A stretch of 64,000 nucleotides of DNA, taken from contig NZ_NIBV01000002.1 in the NCBI RefSeq assembly GCF_002632585.1, positions 2,012,208 to 2,076,207 of the forward strand. The letters are read 5' to 3'. Below, in pieces: positions 18,119 to 26,706 of this stretch. The notes below the pieces were generated by a model that was not told the DNA's origin, did no database searches, and worked only from the letters and a program-made list of their open reading frames with translations. How positions within the stretch are numbered: the stretch's first letter is position 1; each line of letters begins with the position of its first letter. The DNA comes from Xenorhabdus szentirmaii DSM 16338 (GTDB lineage: Bacteria > Pseudomonadota > Gammaproteobacteria > Enterobacterales > Enterobacteriaceae). Made by a program: the position numbers and the translations under genes.

Positions 18119-19216
18119 TCAATACCAGCGGAATATTTTCATTCCCGCAATAAATATCACAACACCGAACAGGCTCAGGATAATGACTGCCGGAATGACC
18201 TGCATCACATCCCCTCCTTCGATAAATATTTTGCGCATATTATCCGCCAGAATGGTCAACGGCAGGTATTCGACGATATTTGCCATCCATTCGGGGAATT
18301 TTTTGTAGCTGAAGAAGATCCCTGAAAGCAGAACTTGTATCAAAATCGTCACCTCCAGCAATCCGTTGGCTGTCTGGCCCTTGCGCGCACGGGATGCCAC
18401 CAGGACTGCCATGCCCGAGAAACAGATATTGCCGGCGAATAACAATAGCAGGAAGGCATAAAACGACCCTTGCATTTCAATATCAAAGTAAATTTCCGCG
18501 AACCAATAAATGATGAGTATTTCAACGAAATTGATGATGAAACAGGCCAGTATGTGAGCCATCAAAAATAGGGACTTTTTCATTGGGGTGATGCACATCT
18601 GGCGTGTCACCTGTGTAATGCGTTTTTCGGCCAGTGCCCAACCGACGGCGATCAGGCAGGTTTCCATGATAGCCATTGCCAGCAATCCCGGTATGAGGAA
18701 ATCCAGATAGCGCAAACCGGGGGTTTCCAGAATGAAGAGTGCGTTATCTGCCTGTTCAGTTTTCTGCTGATTGAGCAGGTAGTATGTCAACAGGGCATCA
18801 CTGTTCTGGGGATCAATCGAATAAATGCGCTGCCCCTCTCCATTTTGTTCAATAAACATCTGGATATCACCCCGTTTCAGCCCCAGAACCACGGCATCAC
18901 GATCGGGGTAATATTTGATGCGGTATTTGACTTTCACCAGATTATCACGCTTGATCTCCTTCTGGTTGACAATGCCGGAGATAACGTGCTCCTGTGCCAC
19001 AAGCGCCTCTCCCCATGCTTTTATTTTCTGCTGTTCCGTAATTCCCGTGGGTAAAACAATGCCAACGTCTCTTTCTGGGACACTCTGGGATGAAAACGAA
19101 AGGCCCAGCAACCAAACCAACAAAAGCGGGAAACCAAATGACCAGAACAAAATTTCAGGTTCACGCAGGTATTGTCTGAACTGGGTTGTCATTAAATTGA
19201 TAAGCGAGCTATTCAT
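18119..19216 (-). CDS. fclN: ABC-2 type transporter permease
   Basis: 365-residue inner-membrane permease of an ABC-2 type exporter. One hydrophobic segment near residues 21-45 (FWSFGFPLLLVWLLGL) is followed by an extracytoplasmic loop of about 120 residues. Five more segments fill the C-terminal half, including FLIPGLLAMAIMETCLIAVG and VIILSLFGVVIFIAG. This is the usual layout for a drug or polyketide exporter half working with a separate ATPase. Its ATG overlaps the fclM stop by 8 nt, implying coupled synthesis of the pair. As the last gene of the operon it most likely exports the finished fabclavine-like compound and gives self-protection. Function is inferred from family and position. Confidence 0.85.
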   Translation of the reverse strand: MNSSLINLMTTQFRQYLREPEILFWSFGFPLLLVWLLGLSFSSQSVPERDVGIVLPTGITEQQKIKAWGEALVAQEHVISGIVNQKEIKRDNLVKVKYRIKYYPDRDAVVLGLKRGDIQMFIEQNGEGQRIYSIDPQNSDALLTYYLLNQQKTEQADNALFILETPGLRYLDFLIPGLLAMAIMETCLIAVGWALAEKRITQVTRQMCITPMKKSLFLMAHILACFIINFVEILIIYWFAEIYFDIEMQGSFYAFLLLLFAGNICFSGMAVLVASRARKGQTANGLLEVTILIQVLLSGIFFSYKKFPEWMANIVEYLPLTILADNMRKIFIEGGDVMQVIPAVIILSLFGVVIFIAGMKIFRWY

Positions 19217-20189
19217 GGAATCGTCTCCCTGCCAATGTCATGAACAAGTCATCCAATGTTTTTTTCCTGACCACCAATTCATTGATATTGACGTTGACTT
19301 GTTTAGCAAATTCAAAAAGATAGACCACGAAGCTGGTTGACTCATTGGTCATCATATAGATTTTGTTTTTCTTTTTATCGAACTCATAACTCAAGACTTG
19401 GGCATGTTGGCTCAATGGCTGTAAACGCTCAGGAAATTGCGTGCTTAATTCCACCCAATCACCGTGACAATATTGTTTCAGCAAATTATCCATACTGCCC
19501 TGCGCGATGATTTCCCCCTTGTTCATGATGCAAATGCGATCACAAAGATATTCCGCCTCCTCCATGTAATGGGTGGTCAGCAGCATAGTGGATTGTTTTT
19601 CCCGGTTAAGTTTGCGCAGAATATCCCAGGTATCGTGGCGGAATCTGGGGTCCAATCCGGTTGTGGGTTCGTCCAGTATCAGAATTTCCGGCTCATTCAT
19701 GATAGCGACCCCCAGAGCCAGTCGCTGCCGTTGTCCCCCGGACAGCCCTTCCACATAGGCTTTGCGCTTTTCGGTCAGTTCAACCAACTCCATGACATCT
19801 TGTGTCCGTTGGCGGGAACAACCATAGAAGCTGCCAAAAAGATTCAGTATTTCTTCGACCTTAAGTTTCCTGATAAACAAGGTTTCTTGCAGGACACCAC
19901 TGAGGCGTTGGCGCAGGTAAGGGGAATCTTGCTGCCATGTTCTGCCCAGCACCCGCACGGCCCCTGAATCCTGTTTTTTCAGGCCCTGCAATATTTCGAC
20001 CAATGTTGTCTTGCCCGCCCCATTCGGACCCAGCAGCCCAATGAACTCACCACGCTTAACCTCCAGCGTAATGCCTTTGAGCGCCTGAAAGTCTTTGTAA
20101 TGTTTGCGGACTTGATCGAACTCAATCACTTTCTCACCGTCTTGGGTGCTGTGTTGGATACCATGTTGAATACTGTGTTGAATACCCAT
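19209..20189 (-). CDS. fclM: ABC transporter ATPase
   Basis: 326-residue nucleotide-binding subunit, ABC-2 drug-exporter type. Walker A GPNGAGKTT near residue 53, signature LSGGQRQR near 151, Walker B ILILDEPTTGLDP near 170, and the switch histidine in TTHYMEEAE. I place the start at the ATG at 20189, which has AGGA about 8 nt upstream and lies 14 nt past the fclL stop. A longer in-frame extension to 20294 would overlap fclL and lacks support. The N-terminus carries an IQHS/IQHG repeat encoded by 12-nt units. It partners with FclN (8-nt overlap) to energise export from the cytoplasmic face. Confidence 0.88.
   Translation of the reverse strand: MGIQHSIQHGIQHSTQDGEKVIEFDQVRKHYKDFQALKGITLEVKRGEFIGLLGPNGAGKTTLVEILQGLKKQDSGAVRVLGRTWQQDSPYLRQRLSGVLQETLFIRKLKVEEILNLFGSFYGCSRQRTQDVMELVELTEKRKAYVEGLSGGQRQRLALGVAIMNEPEILILDEPTTGLDPRFRHDTWDILRKLNREKQSTMLLTTHYMEEAEYLCDRICIMNKGEIIAQGSMDNLLKQYCHGDWVELSTQFPERLQPLSQHAQVLSYEFDKKKNKIYMMTNESTSFVVYLFEFAKQVNVNINELVVRKKTLDDLFMTLAGRRFHE
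20150..20185 (-). repeat. 12-nt in-frame tandem repeat at fclM 5' end
   Basis: Three 12-nt units (20150-20161, 20162-20173, 20174-20185) encode the four-residue pattern IQH(S/G) at the extreme N-terminus of FclM, ahead of the nucleotide-binding fold. Confidence 0.75.
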
Positions 20190-20203
20190 AAGGTTCCTGT
20201 ATC

Positions 20204-21799
20204 TCACTTGGTGATAAGTTGGGAAAGGGAAGATAATTTTGTTTTCAGCAATCCCGTAAATTTCGCCATTCCTTCCTGATTGAAACAACAGCAACTAATT
20301 TGCATGATCGGCACTCCTTTTTCAGAAAGGGTCATGTAGATATTGATGGAATCATTTTCCCAGCGGGTAGAAATGGCCTGACTCGGCTGGGTTTGCTCTT
20401 CCCGGTGTTCATTTTGCCAATAAGCACTCAACCGCAATCCTCCCAAACCGGGATCGGCGGCCGGTGTCTTGAAGACATTCTGTAGTATGTTGATATTGAT
20501 GATGGGATCAGAAACCGCCTGATGGCTTTTCCGGCGCCGGAAAAGCGATTTTGGCGGATGAGGCTCCATAAAAAACAGATCAGCCAGAAAACGCGGGTAT
20601 AACTCAGAACGCCGGAAAATTTTGCTGTAAATCCAGCTTCCGGCCCGGATCGCCCAAGCGTATATTTTCGGGCTGTCTTTCCAGCGTTGTTCAGCCACAA
20701 TCCCAACCGGCGTACTCCACGGGCAATCCATGTGATCATAAGCCTGCAAGATCTTTACCTTGATATGTTCCAGCAATGCCAGTGTTGCCGTTTCCCTTTG
20801 TGATGGTTTATTGGCGGTTTTATTGATGGCTGGCTTCATCACGGTTTCCATGCAGACAGGCACCGGCATGACCCGCAACAAGGGGATCATCAGTGTCTCA
20901 CTGCCCGGCTGGTCCCGCCCTTCCAGCACGGAATTGAGTGAAAAACGTGATTGCCCTGTCATTTCATAAACCACTTCGGCAACCAATGTCATAAAGACCA
21001 TCTGCAACGTTGCCCTTTGTTGTTTCGCCAACACATCCAGTTGCTCGTAGCTGCCATCAGGAAAGGGCAGGAAAAATTCGTGATCAATCAGAACATCCTG
21101 ATTGATGTAAGGGGCAGGAAAACGTGCGTAAGGGTATCCCGCCAGATGATTCCGCCAGAAAGCCAGATTCTGCTTGCCCTGACGCCGGTAATTTTCCCGT
21201 TCATGGCGAACCCACTCATCAATCTGCATGTCATTTGCTGTCGTTGACAATGGCTTTCTGCCCTGACATCCCTGAGCATAGCGTCGCCACAACTGCTGCT
21301 CAAACAGATGAATGGCGCCGCCATCCGCCACAATATGGGGAAAGAACAAAGACAGCATGTACTTTGTTTTTCCCAGCAGATACAGCTGGGCCCGCAAGTG
21401 TGGCGGGGATTTCAGGTCAAAAGGGGTATTCAGGAGCTGGCGGATATTATTGAAAATATGCTGATCCTGCTCCGCCGCGTCATGGGCAGACAAATCCAGC
21501 AAGGGCAGGTCAAATGAATCAATCCGGCAGGGTCGCTGGACCGGGGCATAATCCAGAATTTCGGTACGCAGGGAAATATTCGATTGAATCAGGTCATTGA
21601 TGGCTTGCTCCAGCAAATCTACCCGCAATTCACCTTCAATCAGAATGCCTGAATGATTGTTGACGGTATCCCCGAGTGCACTGGCGACAAACCAGAAACA
21701 ATGCTGGCTGTATCCCAGCGGGAGCCATTGCTCCCGCCTTTTTTTCCCGAAATCACAGGCAAGGGGTGTTGATTGGCGTAGTGGTGATTTGATGCTCAT
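20204..21799 (-). CDS. fclL: Stand-alone condensation-domain-like protein
   Basis: 531 residues resembling a single NRPS condensation domain without A or T partners. The catalytic HHxxxDG region reads PHIVADGG near residue 156: the first His is Pro, while the second His and the Asp remain. FclL-type proteins in fabclavine clusters (and the zeamine counterpart) are thought to join the peptide-polyketide held on the preceding carrier protein to the amine of the polyamine, forming an amide. It overlaps fclK by 4 nt (ATGA) and immediately precedes the exporter genes. The position next to the PKS that holds the last intermediate supports this role. Family assignment is firm; the exact donor and acceptor are inferred. 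Confidence 0.85.
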   Translation of the reverse strand: MSIKSPLRQSTPLACDFGKKRREQWLPLGYSQHCFWFVASALGDTVNNHSGILIEGELRVDLLEQAINDLIQSNISLRTEILDYAPVQRPCRIDSFDLPLLDLSAHDAAEQDQHIFNNIRQLLNTPFDLKSPPHLRAQLYLLGKTKYMLSLFFPHIVADGGAIHLFEQQLWRRYAQGCQGRKPLSTTANDMQIDEWVRHERENYRRQGKQNLAFWRNHLAGYPYARFPAPYINQDVLIDHEFFLPFPDGSYEQLDVLAKQQRATLQMVFMTLVAEVVYEMTGQSRFSLNSVLEGRDQPGSETLMIPLLRVMPVPVCMETVMKPAINKTANKPSQRETATLALLEHIKVKILQAYDHMDCPWSTPVGIVAEQRWKDSPKIYAWAIRAGSWIYSKIFRRSELYPRFLADLFFMEPHPPKSLFRRRKSHQAVSDPIININILQNVFKTPAADPGLGGLRLSAYWQNEHREEQTQPSQAISTRWENDSINIYMTLSEKGVPIMQISCCCFNQEGMAKFTGLLKTKLSSLSQLITK

Positions 21800-24700
21800 T
21801 GATCCCCCTTCCGGCTCTCTGCCGCACTATTGGCTTGTTGCTTGTGACTCAAATCGACCTGTTCCGCCAATTGCGCAATGGAAGGGTGCTCATAGATAAA
21901 TCCGACCGGAAATATCACTTGCAGCCGCTGTTTGATCCGCGCAATGATTTGCACCGCCATAAGCGAATGACCATTCAGTTCGAAGAAATCATCAAATACC
22001 CCCAACGGGCCAATCCCCATTTTTTCATGCCAGATATCAGCGATAATCGCTTCTGTCGGATTGCGGGGTGGCTGGTAATCAACGCTCAGCACCGGCCGCG
22101 GGTACAGTTTCTGTTCCGGTGTTTTTGGACTGGTTTTTGAGCCGGTTTTTGAATTAAAAGAAGGCTTTTCCGCATTCAGGGCATGGTCCGCTGAATCGCT
22201 TTCCCCTGATTCATGTCCGCTGTCCGGCAAAGGCAAACCTTGTGTAGAAATGGCATAAACACTGTCATCATGAGCCAGCAAACGTTCCAGTAATTGGCAG
22301 CCTTCCTCCGGCAAAATTCCGTGGCTGATGGTGTCTTGTTCTTCATCCTGATACCAACGGCTCAGGCTATCCACAGCCATTCCCACTTCCCGCCATGCAT
22401 CCCAGCCAATGGCCAGATAGCGGGTCTGGCGCCTGTTGGCCGGACGGTGTTGGTGATGCAACAGGGCAAAGGCATCTTCATACGCATTCGCGGCACAATA
22501 CGCCACCTGGCCGACTGCTCCCACCGTGGATGCCAATGATGAACACAAAACAAAAAAGTCCAGGGAATGATGCCGTAAACAGTGATTGAGTACCTGCGTT
22601 CCCACCACTTTTGAGCGGAAAACCTGAAGGGAGTCCTCTAATTTCCGATTCTGGATCAATCCCGCGTCGGCGATCCCTGCGCTATGGAAAATACCGTGGA
22701 TCTGCCCATACTGGAGAGTGATATCGGTCAGCGCCTTCCCAATCCGGCCTGCATCGGCTACATCAGCGGAAATCACAGAAACGGAAGCCCCCATCTGCTG
22801 TAACTGTTGCAGTAACCGGATATTCTGTGACCGTTTATTGTTGGTATCATGGCTGTCGAGCCAATCTGACCACTCATTTTTCGGCGGTAATTCACTGCGG
22901 CTGATGAAGATTAAATGAGGCTGATAGCGGCTTGCCAAATAAGTCGCTATCGTGGCGCCGATGCCGCCAAACCCTCCGGTGATCAGGTAATTGCCACCCC
23001 GCCTGAATGAGGGGGAAGCCGCAACGGGCAATTCGGCCGTTTCAAGCAACGGGAGATAACGGTTTCTGCCACGTATCGCGACAATATTGTCTGAACGCTT
23101 GCCATCTGAATTATTGCCTGAGTTATTGCCTGAATAGCTGTCTGAATGTCCGATAATCTCTGCCAGCAATGCAGACAACGTGCGGGAAGAAACCGGATTG
23201 AACAAAGGCAGCGACCACCGGTTGTCAGACAGCGAAATATCAATGCTTTTGCACTGTACCTGTTCAAATTCTTTGGGGATCACGCGGCTCGGGCCAATCA
23301 GCAAGGCCTTGGCCGGGTCATTGCGATCATGGTCCGAGATGGCGTGCAGCCGGTTAGAAAGGATATTGATTTTCAGCACGGTGTCATGCGGGTTTCCTGC
23401 CGCAAATTGACGGGCAATGTGCAGCAAAGATTCATAATTTGTGAAAGCTGTCTGCAATGAAATGGAGAACGAACGCGTTATCGACCATGCATGAATGATG
23501 TGACTGACCTTGACGTGCTGAGAATGAAGCAGCGTTGCCAGCGCCTGATAATCCTCGCCCTGCTGAGGGTTAATCGTCACCCGGCACAAAGCGGCATTTG
23601 CGCTGAAACGTCTGCCCTGCACAACCTGCCAGACTTTTCCCCCCTGCTTTTCCAGCTGGCTGGTCAACTGCTTGCCTACCCCCAACCGATCCATGAAAAT
23701 CAGGAACACCTGCCCGTTCAGTTCGCTATTTTCCACCGTTGGCGCCAGCATTTGTTTCCAGCGGATCTGGTGGCCCCATTGTTCCGGTGGCAAGCGCCCG
23801 GCTTTTGGGGCAGAGGCTTTCGGGGCAGAAAGGTTGCACCGGGATTGGGAGTCAGGAGCCTGACTGACTAATGTATCCAAACTGTAGCGTTGATGCTGGA
23901 AAGTATAACCAGGCAAAGGAAGACGACGGCGAGCTTGTGTCTGATACAGCGCTGACCAATTGACGGACACCCCTTGCCGCCATAATTGCCCCAGAGCATT
24001 CAGCAAATGTTGCCTGTCGGGAATATCCTGTTTGATGTCCCGTGTGCTGCTAAAAACGGGCGGGAATGCCGATCCTGCCACCTGCATTCTGGCCAGTCCG
24101 GTCAGGCTGCTGCCCGGCCCGACTTCCAGCAAGACAGGGGTTTTGTGGGATAACAAACAAGCAATCCCCTGGCTGAATTCAACCGGTTCCCGTAATTGGC
24201 GAACCCAATAATCCGGCGATGTTGCCTGCTCGCGGCTAATCCATTCTCCGGTTATGCAGGAGATAAACGGCAGGTCAGGTGGTGACAGCGTGATACCGTC
24301 AAATACCCGCCTGAAGGGTTCAAGACACCCCTCCATCATGGCACTGTGAAAAGCATGGGATGTATGCAAGGCCCTGGTTTCAACCCCTTCGGCCTCAAGG
24401 GCAGCCTCCAGTGCCAATATCGCCCCGGTTTCTCCCGATACCACGCAAAATTCAGGGGCATTGCAAGCCGCCAGCGTCACCCCTTCATGGAGATAACCCT
24501 GCAACGTCTTTCTATCCAATCCCACTGCCAGCATTTTTCCGCCCGGCATCCGGTTCATTAATTCAGCCCGTTTGGTGACAATGGTCAGCGCATCTTCCAG
24601 TGTAAATACACCGGCAAGGCAAGCCGCGACGTATTCACCAATGCTGTGACCAATACAAGCCGAGGGACGGATGCCCCATTCCATCAGCAATTGGCTCAGG

Positions 24701-26685
24701 GCATACTCGACAACAAACAGGGCCGGCTGGGTATAACGTGTTTCATACAATGCCGGTGTGTTTGCCGGCATGTTCGCTGATGCGTTCGCCGGTGCTTTAT
24801 TGCTGGCAGCCGAATCGAAGATCAGCGGGCGGATATCGCGCCCCAGCAAGGGGCGCAGAATTGTCGCACATTGATCAACCACGGCCCTGAACCGGCTTTC
24901 CTGCTCATAATAGCCCCGCATCATGCCTGCGTACTGGGAACCCTGCCCGCTGAACATAAAGACAAGGGCAGAAGAGAGCGTGGCCGCACTGCTTGAAGCA
25001 AACGCGCCGGCGATATTTTCCTGCCCCTGCGAAGTCCGGGATAAACAATTATCCAGCACAGTGATCGCATTTGCATGATCATGGCATACCAGACTGTAGC
25101 GGTAATCCATTTCATTGCGGCCAACATGCAGGGTATAGGCAATATCCGCCAATGGCTGCTCAGGGAACTTTTCCAGCCAGTCGCGGAATTTCTTCAGATT
25201 TCCACGCAGTGCCGCAGGGGTTTTGGCTGAAAAGCAAAGCAATTGTTGCGGGTAGGCCGGGCCGGACGGAGGAATGGGCGGTGCTTCTTCCAGGATCATA
25301 TGGGCGTTGGTGCCCCCCATGCCGAATGAGCTGACTCCGGCACGAAGAATGCCCTGACCCTGCCATGCTTTTCCTTCGGTTGGAATATAGAATCTTGACC
25401 CCGTCAGGTTAATTTCAGGATTCAGCCGGCTGAAATTCACGGCCGGAGGCAGATAACGATGTGTCAGCATTTGTGCGACTTTCATCACGCCAGTGACACC
25501 CGCAGCAGAATCCGTATGGCCAATATTGGCCTTAACGGACGCCACAGCACAAGGGATCTGTACCCCGCCTTGCTGAACATCCGGTGCATCTTGCCCATAA
25601 GCCTTGATCAGGGCCTGCATTTCCATCGGATCACCGAGGTGGGTCGCTGTACCGTGTGCTTCGACATAACTGATACTGTTTGCCGGGACCTCAGCTGCCA
25701 GCAACGCACGCTGGATAACGGAAGCCTGCCCTGTTACCGATGGCGCGGTAAAACCAATTTTCTCCGCGCCATCGTTATTGATCGCAGAGCCTTTTATCAC
25801 CGCATAAATATGATCGCGGCTGTCCAGCGCATCTTGCAGCCGTTTCAATATCACCACCCCGACACCATCACCACTCAATGTGCCGGATGCTTCCGCATCG
25901 AAAGTCCGGCAATGCCCGTCATGGGAGAGAATGCCGCTGCCCTCAAAGTGATAGCCGCTATGGGAAGGAAAGCCAATATGTACACCGCCACTCAATGCCA
26001 TATCACATTCCCCTGCCAGCAAGGACTGGCAGGCATAATGCAAAGCAACCATTGAGCTTGAACAGGCCGAGCCGATGATAAAACTGGGGCCTCTCAGGTT
26101 GAACTTATACGAGACGCGGGTTGAGAGCAGATCCCGGTTATTGCCGAGTAACATGATGTCCGACATCACTTCCTGCATCATGGCGGAATGGTTCAACAAA
26201 TAATGGAATAAATAACTGCTGCTGGATGTACTGGCAAATACGCCAATGGCTCCCGGATATTTCTCCGGTGCATAACCCGCATTTTCCAGTGCCAGCCAGG
26301 ATGTTTCCAGAAACAGGCGTTGCTGCGGGTCCATTGCCTGTGCTTCCCGTGGCGAATAACCGAAAAATTCAGCATCAAAATCTTCCGGGTAATCGAGCAC
26401 AGACGCATTGCGGATAAAATCGGCGCGCGAACGCGCCTCCATTGTAATTCCTGCCGCATCCAGTTCCTCATCACTCAATGGCCTGATGGACTCAACACCG
26501 GCAGCGATATTTTGCCAGAATTCATCAATATCACCGGCACCCGCAAATTGTCCCGCCATGCCAATAATGGCAATTTCAAAGCCCGTTATTTCCGGATCAT
26601 TTATTTCCGGGGCATTCATTTCGTAATCAGGCAATAAATCCATTGACTGTGTTTTTTGGGTATTATTGACATCGGTATTATTCAT
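21796..26685 (-). CDS. fclK: Type I PKS module KS-AT-KR-ACP
   Basis: 1629-residue single PKS module. Ketosynthase about 37-460 with catalytic Cys in GSACSSS (near 206) and histidines in VEAHGTAT and ANIGHTDSAAG. Acyltransferase about 575-890 with GHSIGEY (near 681) and HAFHS (near 780), the usual malonyl signature. Ketoreductase about 1190-1440 with ITGGFGGIG and YCAANAY. Acyl carrier protein near 1570 with serine in NGHSLM. It should extend the NRPS-bound hexapeptide by one malonyl unit and reduce the ketone to hydroxyl. No DH or ER is seen. It lies between fclJ (peptide) and fclL (condensation, 4-nt overlap), in biosynthetic order. Two 12-nt linker repeats sit at 23107-23154 and 24749-24796. 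Confidence 0.9.
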   Translation of the reverse strand: MNNTDVNNTQKTQSMDLLPDYEMNAPEINDPEITGFEIAIIGMAGQFAGAGDIDEFWQNIAAGVESIRPLSDEELDAAGITMEARSRADFIRNASVLDYPEDFDAEFFGYSPREAQAMDPQQRLFLETSWLALENAGYAPEKYPGAIGVFASTSSSSYLFHYLLNHSAMMQEVMSDIMLLGNNRDLLSTRVSYKFNLRGPSFIIGSACSSSMVALHYACQSLLAGECDMALSGGVHIGFPSHSGYHFEGSGILSHDGHCRTFDAEASGTLSGDGVGVVILKRLQDALDSRDHIYAVIKGSAINNDGAEKIGFTAPSVTGQASVIQRALLAAEVPANSISYVEAHGTATHLGDPMEMQALIKAYGQDAPDVQQGGVQIPCAVASVKANIGHTDSAAGVTGVMKVAQMLTHRYLPPAVNFSRLNPEINLTGSRFYIPTEGKAWQGQGILRAGVSSFGMGGTNAHMILEEAPPIPPSGPAYPQQLLCFSAKTPAALRGNLKKFRDWLEKFPEQPLADIAYTLHVGRNEMDYRYSLVCHDHANAITVLDNCLSRTSQGQENIAGAFASSSAATLSSALVFMFSGQGSQYAGMMRGYYEQESRFRAVVDQCATILRPLLGRDIRPLIFDSAASNKAPANASANMPANTPALYETRYTQPALFVVEYALSQLLMEWGIRPSACIGHSIGEYVAACLAGVFTLEDALTIVTKRAELMNRMPGGKMLAVGLDRKTLQGYLHEGVTLAACNAPEFCVVSGETGAILALEAALEAEGVETRALHTSHAFHSAMMEGCLEPFRRVFDGITLSPPDLPFISCITGEWISREQATSPDYWVRQLREPVEFSQGIACLLSHKTPVLLEVGPGSSLTGLARMQVAGSAFPPVFSSTRDIKQDIPDRQHLLNALGQLWRQGVSVNWSALYQTQARRRLPLPGYTFQHQRYSLDTLVSQAPDSQSRCNLSAPKASAPKAGRLPPEQWGHQIRWKQMLAPTVENSELNGQVFLIFMDRLGVGKQLTSQLEKQGGKVWQVVQGRRFSANAALCRVTINPQQGEDYQALATLLHSQHVKVSHIIHAWSITRSFSISLQTAFTNYESLLHIARQFAAGNPHDTVLKINILSNRLHAISDHDRNDPAKALLIGPSRVIPKEFEQVQCKSIDISLSDNRWSLPLFNPVSSRTLSALLAEIIGHSDSYSGNNSGNNSDGKRSDNIVAIRGRNRYLPLLETAELPVAASPSFRRGGNYLITGGFGGIGATIATYLASRYQPHLIFISRSELPPKNEWSDWLDSHDTNNKRSQNIRLLQQLQQMGASVSVISADVADAGRIGKALTDITLQYGQIHGIFHSAGIADAGLIQNRKLEDSLQVFRSKVVGTQVLNHCLRHHSLDFFVLCSSLASTVGAVGQVAYCAANAYEDAFALLHHQHRPANRRQTRYLAIGWDAWREVGMAVDSLSRWYQDEEQDTISHGILPEEGCQLLERLLAHDDSVYAISTQGLPLPDSGHESGESDSADHALNAEKPSFNSKTGSKTSPKTPEQKLYPRPVLSVDYQPPRNPTEAIIADIWHEKMGIGPLGVFDDFFELNGHSLMAVQIIARIKQRLQVIFPVGFIYEHPSIAQLAEQVDLSHKQQANSAAESRKGDQ
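23107..23154 (-). repeat. 12-nt in-frame tandem repeat in fclK
   Basis: Four degenerate 12-nt units encode an NNSG-like pattern (SGNNSGNNSD) in the region just ahead of the ketoreductase, a poorly conserved linker. Confidence 0.7.
24749..24796 (-). repeat. 12-nt in-frame tandem repeat in fclK AT
   Basis: Four 12-nt units encode (A/M/T)(P/S)A(N/L) repeats (APANASANMPANTPAL) in a loop of the acyltransferase domain ahead of the GHSIGEY motif. Confidence 0.7.
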
Positions 26686-26706
26686 TAGCTCTGTTCCCTT
26701 TTCCCA

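Noticed and set aside
20190-20294. Longer FclM N-terminus
   Set aside because: It would overlap the end of fclL by about 90 nt and adds residues unlike ABC ATPases; the ATG at 20189 has AGGA upstream.
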